Of a stretch of 35,090 nucleotides of DNA, positions 30,942-35,090 are shown piece after piece. The stretch is from Seminavis robusta (lineage: Eukaryota > Bacillariophyta > Bacillariophyceae > Naviculales > Naviculaceae). The stretch is from contig CAICTM010001173.1 in NCBI GenBank assembly GCA_903772945.1, positions 1 to 35,090 of the forward strand, written 5' to 3'. Under the pieces are notes generated by a model. The model had not been told where the DNA came from, did no database searches, and worked only from the letters and a program-made list of their open reading frames with translations. A program made the position numbers and the translations under genes. The stretch's first letter is position 1. Every line of letters begins with the position of its first letter.

Positions 30942-31694
30942 ATGGGCTGCTCTATCTCCATCCTTGAACTGGAACAAAATGGCATCATTGCCGATATCCT
31001 TCCCACTGGGGAGTTCGTCCAAGTTGACTCTGGAAATACTGTCACGTTCTTTTGCCGACAGGAAGGCGCCACCCTACTGGATGGCTTTGACTATCCGGTC
31101 CCGAACGGTGTCTATCAGTATCACTGTCCCGAAGGCCTGGACGATTACACATTCAGCCATATTCAAGAGACGCTCCGCTGTCAAGGACCACCCACAGAAT
31201 CACCAACTTCAGCACCTACCACAATAGCCCCAACTTCAGCACCTACGACCAGCTCGGCACCTTCTGTTGCCCCAACAACCGCTCATCCCACGACTCTTGC
31301 ACCTTCTGCCATTCCTACAACTTTGGCACCGCACTCTGACAGGATTTCAACACCCTCAGGCTGCATTATCCCAGCCATGGCAGGCATTCAGGGTTTCCAG
31401 GCAGCTTCCAGTCCAGACCAAGTGGAGATTGTTCGATTCCCAATCAGTAAGAGTAATGGTTCCGAGTATTACACGCTTCACCCTCATGACACCATTATTT
31501 TTGCCTGCGAACAGGACAGCCAAAGGATGAAGATCAATGGGGAAGCATTGGAACCTCGCTCTGTGAACTTTTACCCCTACACATGCTTGGTAGATGGATG
31601 CGGGGAACAAGAAGCCAACATTGATCTTTCGCTAACTTGCGAAGACAGAGGCACATTGAGAAGACTTGGAAGCTCTCGTGTTGTCATGCATTAG
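30942..31694 (+). CDS. two-module Cys-containing protein with Thr/Pro linker, hypothetical
   Basis: 250 residues from ATG 30942. Residues 3-80 and 141-233 are two copies of one module: C3/C141, then a D-S-x-x-T-V-x-F-x-C strand (C38; DTIIFAC, C189), then Y-x-Y-x-C (C62; YPYTC, C215), then a final L-x-C (C80; C233). They are joined by a Thr/Ser/Ala/Pro linker (TSAPTTIAPTSAPTT..., about 85-130), the kind seen in secreted, O-glycosylated algal proteins. Conserved Cys suggest disulfides, hence an extracellular location. Yet no signal peptide is present at this start, and MGCS resembles an acylation site. Since C3 aligns with C141, the true start may be in an unseen upstream exon. The family is not recognised. 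(CA)n lies just upstream of the ATG. Confidence 0.72.
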   Translation: MGCSISILELEQNGIIADILPTGEFVQVDSGNTVTFFCRQEGATLLDGFDYPVPNGVYQYHCPEGLDDYTFSHIQETLRCQGPPTESPTSAPTTIAPTSAPTTSSAPSVAPTTAHPTTLAPSAIPTTLAPHSDRISTPSGCIIPAMAGIQGFQAASSPDQVEIVRFPISKSNGSEYYTLHPHDTIIFACEQDSQRMKINGEALEPRSVNFYPYTCLVDGCGEQEANIDLSLTCEDRGTLRRLGSSRVVMH

Positions 31695-32349
31695 TTAGAA
31701 CAAACCATAGTTAGTCAAGAATTAGAAGTATTCATTATCGTAAATCACTTCTATAGAAGATTCATCTTGATCTTAAGATGCCCCAAAGAGAATCAGCTCC
31801 AAGACACTTCGAACTATAGGATTTAAACTGGACTATACTTTGCTGGTTTCTCGAGGAGGCTCTGTGACATTTTTCGAGGTGCCGATCGGGTGCTGTTCGA
31901 TGTGCTGGTATGGCATGCAACATCGACCTTTTCGTTAGCAGTGTTAGTCCACTCGATTGAAACGTTACATGCATCTGGCGCTTTTTGGTCGCATGGACAT
32001 CGATCTTTGCGTCCCGAAACCTTCATTTTTCGTGAATGTCGATGCAATTATAGATCTGAGCAACAAGCGCCAACCGAATGCAGTGTCGATAATCTCGAGT
32101 ACGTACGTGGCGTTTCGAAATCCGTTGATCGAGCAACGAACAACTGCTCGCTACCGTATAGTTGTACATGTAGGAGAATCGTGCACTCAAAGAAAGCGAC
32201 AAAGTGTGGAGAGGAATGTGCAAAGAAGAAAGTTGATTGCTCAGGTGTGGTTGCTCAGGTAGAGCAAGGGGCATTCCTCCAGTTTGAGAACATGCTATAC
32301 AGAACCACAGAGCTGTTCCACCCAAAAACGCCTCCGCCAAACTCTTTTC
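31695..32349. other. convergent intergenic region, no gene seen
   Basis: It lies between the 3' ends of the two-module protein and the glycosyltransferase. Frames up to 164 codons overlap the glycosyltransferase antisense or lack protein-like character. Confidence 0.4.
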
Positions 32350-33654
32350 TCAGGGATCTGTTGGTTTCTCGTCGCCATCAGTAGTCTTTTGTTGTTTCTC
32401 TTCTTCTTTCAACAAGACTTTGAATCGGGACACGCGACTTCCCTCTTGCAGCAAGTCATGAGGATAGAAAGTACCGCGCCACAGGATGCCTTGACGTTTT
32501 CGAAATTGCCACATGGCATTGAAGAACATGCCGGCCACTATGATTTTACCCAGAAACAGAAAAATCCCGGCAAGGGGATTGAAATTGAGCCATCGACTGT
32601 AGACGACACCGTATATACAATGCAAGACCAATATTGCCACACCACACCATTGCAACCAGGGAATGTGGAATGGCACAAAGGCAAATACGGGAGCAATGGC
32701 TGTCATGATCAACAGCAAGGCGACAATTGTCGTGGGCATATATTGGAATCCACTGAGCGAGAACAAATTCTTTTCCAATCCTCTCACCATTGCACCCAAA
32801 CTGGGATACCATGTCCACAAAATTTCATTACGGGCATTGAACATGGCCATTTTGGCACCCACGAGTCTCATGAGCAGCCCCACACCAACATCCTCGGATA
32901 CTTCCATTTTCAACCATTCCATTCCTTTGGACTTGTCATAGGTCGTTTTGCGCATGAGATTGAACGGTCCCACTCCGGCAAATGCTTTCGAGTTGGGGTC
33001 ATGGACCTCCCAGAACTTGCCGGAAATGCCCATGATTTCTCCCAGTGCAATAATGGTAACTCGAAGCCAAAAGTGGTTGTTTGTCTGCACATCGGGCAAT
33101 GCCGTGACAAAATCCAATTCTTGGTCGCACGCAAATGCCAGCACTTTTTTGAGACATGTGGGTTGAAAATGGACGTCGGCATCGGTCAGCAAAATCCATT
33201 CGGTTTCCGGCGAGCAGTGTTGAATGCCTTGATGCAGCGCATGGACTTTTCCCAACCAACCGTCCGGCAAGGTGTCAATGTGCAGAGGCGTGATGCGTCC
33301 TTGCGTTGCTGCCGAGGCCACGCGATTTATAATGTCTCCCGTGGCATCCGTCGACCGATCGTTAATGGCAATGATTTCCAAATTGGGATACTCTACTAAC
33401 GCCAGTGTCTCGAGCGCCTTTTCAATCGTCTCGGCTTCATTGCACGCGGGAACAATCACGCTCAAGCGAGGCCACCGTTTGTCTTGTTTGTCTTGGTCGT
33501 CTTTGTCTTGATCATCCGAAGGATCTGGAAGATCCTCCATCAACGGAACCACTCGAGTGGCGTACATCATTACCAAGGCATGAGTCGCCCATCCTCCCAA
33601 ACAAAACAATCCCACCCACACAATCTGCACAATCTCAAACCAATGCTCCACCAT
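32350..33654 (-). CDS. membrane glycosyltransferase, GT2 family (HpnB-like)
   Basis: An intact 434-residue frame without introns; the ATG at 33654 lies in ACCATGG. Helix 1 (about 8-32) anchors the N-terminus; an acidic Asp/Lys linker follows. The GT-A core has LSVIVPACNEAETI (about 64-77), IAINDRSTDATGDI (about 95-108), GWLGKVHALHQG, then TDADVHF (about 158-163) as the metal-binding DxD-type motif. FAGVGPFNLMRK and EVSEDVGVG (SED about 253-255) supply the acceptor-side acidic residues. Helices at about 307-328, 336-352 and 361-382 follow, then RKRQGILWRG. Domain order and the GWLGK motif resemble hopanoid-associated HpnB-type and ceramide-glucosyltransferase-like GT2 enzymes, which add a sugar to a lipid or polyprenyl acceptor. 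Donor and acceptor are not determined. Confidence 0.88.
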   Translation of the reverse strand: MVEHWFEIVQIVWVGLFCLGGWATHALVMMYATRVVPLMEDLPDPSDDQDKDDQDKQDKRWPRLSVIVPACNEAETIEKALETLALVEYPNLEIIAINDRSTDATGDIINRVASAATQGRITPLHIDTLPDGWLGKVHALHQGIQHCSPETEWILLTDADVHFQPTCLKKVLAFACDQELDFVTALPDVQTNNHFWLRVTIIALGEIMGISGKFWEVHDPNSKAFAGVGPFNLMRKTTYDKSKGMEWLKMEVSEDVGVGLLMRLVGAKMAMFNARNEILWTWYPSLGAMVRGLEKNLFSLSGFQYMPTTIVALLLIMTAIAPVFAFVPFHIPWLQWCGVAILVLHCIYGVVYSRWLNFNPLAGIFLFLGKIIVAGMFFNAMWQFRKRQGILWRGTFYPHDLLQEGSRVSRFKVLLKEEEKQQKTTDGDEKPTDP

Positions 33655-34219
33655 GGTTTGATTGATTGATCAATTGGTTTGGTTGATGGCTGGATATAGC
33701 CACGGTGCCCACAGTTTTTTAAGTGGCGGTGGTGTTACTATGGATTTGAGAGAGAGCTAAAAGATTTTGTGCGAAATAAGCAGGCAGGCTGTTCTTGTCT
33801 CTTTTCTCGAAAATTTGCTGCCAAGTCTTGTTGGTTGTTGGAGAGATCCAAATCAAAGCCAGCGATCTGTTCTTGTAACGGGGGTGTCATCACGGGTTCT
33901 GTTGCGTGGTCACGGTGACAATAATAAGCACCCCCGCACGCCCCAACATGTGCTCGTCGCTTCATGCCATAGAGACCCAGGAGCAAAATGAGCAGGCACT
34001 TCCTTTGATTAAACCTCGGCGTTTCCTAGCTAGATGGCTAGCATGAGACAAATCCAATTTCACAAGTAAGGTGAATGATTGATTCAATCCCCTTGGTGCT
34101 TCATCTGCCACAACACTGCCGCCCGTTACTTTCAGAACAAAACAGGTGAAAGCCAGCCTCATCTACCGGTAGCTAGATGGAGCAGGTCTTGTTTGCTAAA
34201 TGGAAAAATGAATTATTAA
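33655..34219. other. intergenic region, possible short frame on minus strand
   Basis: A minus-strand frame ending at 33738 reads CLLILLLGLYGMKRRAHVG and on to LFRTKSFSSLSNP; its only ATG (33965) would give 75 residues. Its composition is somewhat protein-like, but no homolog or partner exon is evident, so I leave it as a possible exon rather than a gene. Otherwise nothing is seen. Confidence 0.35.
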
Positions 34220-35090
34220 TTAAACAGCTGAAGCCAAAGCTTCATCCACGAATTGTGCGTCGTCACTTGTTGTTGGCTTGGCAATAGAAGCAGAGTCTGC
34301 TGCTGTATGGTTGTTGTTGTTGTTCAAAAAGACCTTCCATGGACCGTTTTCTTCACCAGCAACTACAGAGCCAGCAACAGCAAAGCATCCAGGATGCACC
34401 ACACCAGACACATAGGTGTCATTGATTGTTAGCCCCTTGCCATCAATGTAGTGGCCATTCAAGCTGGAGCTGTCAATAACAGTGCATCCTTTGAAATGAA
34501 GCTTGCCACATTCATAAAGTGTGTTGCCAAAGTACCACAACTCTCCATCCACTTCAGCTCCCATGAAGCGAGCAAAGTAGGCAAACATGGGTGTGCCATA
34601 GAGAAGGTACACAAGCCAGTTTTGATTGCGGAAAATCCAGACATGGTTGAGGTAGATCCCAAACAGGTTAAATTGAAGATGGTTGGGCAAAGTCAATAGC
34701 AACCTCTCAACTGCCCATGTCAAGAGCAGCCATAGGAGCAATTGCAGGATGAAGGCAGCTGCCAAGCCACAGGATGTGACCATGATGGAAGCACTCTTGG
34801 TTGCAACAAGACCCAGTTCATAGGAAGGAATGAGGGAGGCAAACAGGACTGCATTCAACAACAGCTGTGCCACTTCTGGAAGAACCAAATTCATTCTAAT
34901 GGGCTGACCTGTTTGGTTCAAGTCATAGATACTGTCAGCTACATTGGTCCTTGGAGGAACTGTGGATTGCATGATCTTGACACCTGCATGTAGATTGATG
35001 TTGTAGCCCACACTGCTGTTGATGAGCTCAACCTTGGAGTTCCCTTTCTTGCTAAAGTCAAGTGAAATAGTTGCCACAAATGACTTTCTG
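34220..35090 (-). CDS. C-terminal part of membrane beta-helix protein, like the Pls/NRPS terminal domain (partial)
   Basis: The frame is open to the right window edge, so the start lies outside; about 289 residues are visible. There are hydrophobic segments around VAQLLLNAVLFASLI and a long pair near SCGLAAAFILQLLLWLLLTWAVERLLL. Next comes NWLVYLLYGTPMFAYFARFMGAEVDGELWYFG, then a left-handed beta-helix-like stretch (GNTLYECGKLHFKGCTVIDSSSLNGHYIDGKGLTINDTYVSGVVHPGC is described here by its key words YECGKL, VIDSSSL, YIDGKGL and SGVVHPG). The membrane/L-Y-G-T-P-x-F/G-A-E/hexapeptide order is that of the C-terminal domain of Pls-type non-ribosomal peptide synthetases, where it acts with an adenylation domain. 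Whether this gene has such a domain cannot be seen. Confidence 0.78.
   Translation of the reverse strand, partial: RKSFVATISLDFSKKGNSKVELINSSVGYNINLHAGVKIMQSTVPPRTNVADSIYDLNQTGQPIRMNLVLPEVAQLLLNAVLFASLIPSYELGLVATKSASIMVTSCGLAAAFILQLLLWLLLTWAVERLLLTLPNHLQFNLFGIYLNHVWIFRNQNWLVYLLYGTPMFAYFARFMGAEVDGELWYFGNTLYECGKLHFKGCTVIDSSSLNGHYIDGKGLTINDTYVSGVVHPGCFAVAGSVVAGEENGPWKVFLNNNNNHTAADSASIAKPTTSDDAQFVDEALASAV

Noticed and set aside
30942..30959. N-myristoylation/palmitoylation signal MGCS as proof of membrane anchoring
   Set aside because: The Cys aligns with the first Cys of the second module, so the motif is probably part of the fold rather than an acylation site.
1..35090. tRNA or rRNA genes
   Set aside because: I looked for B-box-like GGTTCGA/GTTCRA words with matching acceptor stems and saw none convincing.

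Overview
The window looks like nuclear DNA from a diatom, most likely a raphid pennate. Supporting signs are GT-AG introns of roughly 75-150 bases, a gene product with a three-part plastid/thylakoid targeting leader (signal peptide, VAA/W transit junction, twin-arginine thylakoid signal), a membrane leucine-rich-repeat (LRR) gene of the GTIPTELG type that is expanded in these algae, and Thr/Pro-rich secreted-type proteins. The organism assignment is inferred from this style; no marker gene is present.

Layout, left to right. 1-1501 (-): a single-pass membrane protein with a Cys-containing outer module, interrupted by one in-frame TGA and running off the left edge. 2045-2863 (+): a multi-pass membrane protein with a PH-like tail. 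3101-4898: a 1.8 kb, nearly C-free minisatellite. 5011-6639 (+): an intron-containing PKA/PKG-type AGC kinase. 7020-7871 (+): a membrane RING-H2 ubiquitin ligase. 7872-10001: non-coding, with a dispersed repeat, a MITE-like inverted-repeat element and a three-copy tandem repeat. 10002-14643 (+): a decayed LRR receptor-like gene with stops, frameshifts and a 1.45 kb block of nested duplications. 14644-15742: non-coding, with a second copy of the dispersed repeat. 15743-16905 (+): an SLC25 carrier resembling S-adenosylmethionine carriers. 17365-18993 (-): a NOL1/NOP2/Sun RNA cytosine methyltransferase. 19388-20577 (+): a Sec14/CRAL-TRIO lipid-transfer protein. 20950-21930 (+): a thylakoid membrane protein. 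22411-24982 (-): a large low-complexity Ser/Asp- and Lys-rich protein with a 57-bp coding repeat and a frame change. 24983-27681: non-coding, with a (CTAG)n tract and a 507-bp tandem duplication. 27682-29402 (-): a tyrosine-kinase-like Ser/Thr kinase. 30942-31694 (+): a two-module Cys protein with a Thr/Pro linker. 32350-33654 (-): a membrane GT2 glycosyltransferase. 34220 to the right edge (-): the C-terminal part of a membrane/left-handed beta-helix protein like the terminal domain of Pls-type peptide synthetases.

The genes form no obvious pathway. They are mostly individually transcribed housekeeping and signalling genes. Two genes may share a divergent promoter at 18994-19387 (methyltransferase and Sec14 gene) and two at 1502-2044. 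The non-coding DNA is full of short self-complementary words (TACCGGTA, CTAGCTAG, ACATGT).

The strongest leads are: a stop-free 99-base kinase intron flanked by a 10-base direct repeat; the layered decay of the LRR gene; a juxtamembrane AK-x-YP-G motif shared by the membrane protein and the LRR gene; the in-frame TGA in the first gene; the C-free minisatellite beside the kinase promoter; and the MITE-like element.
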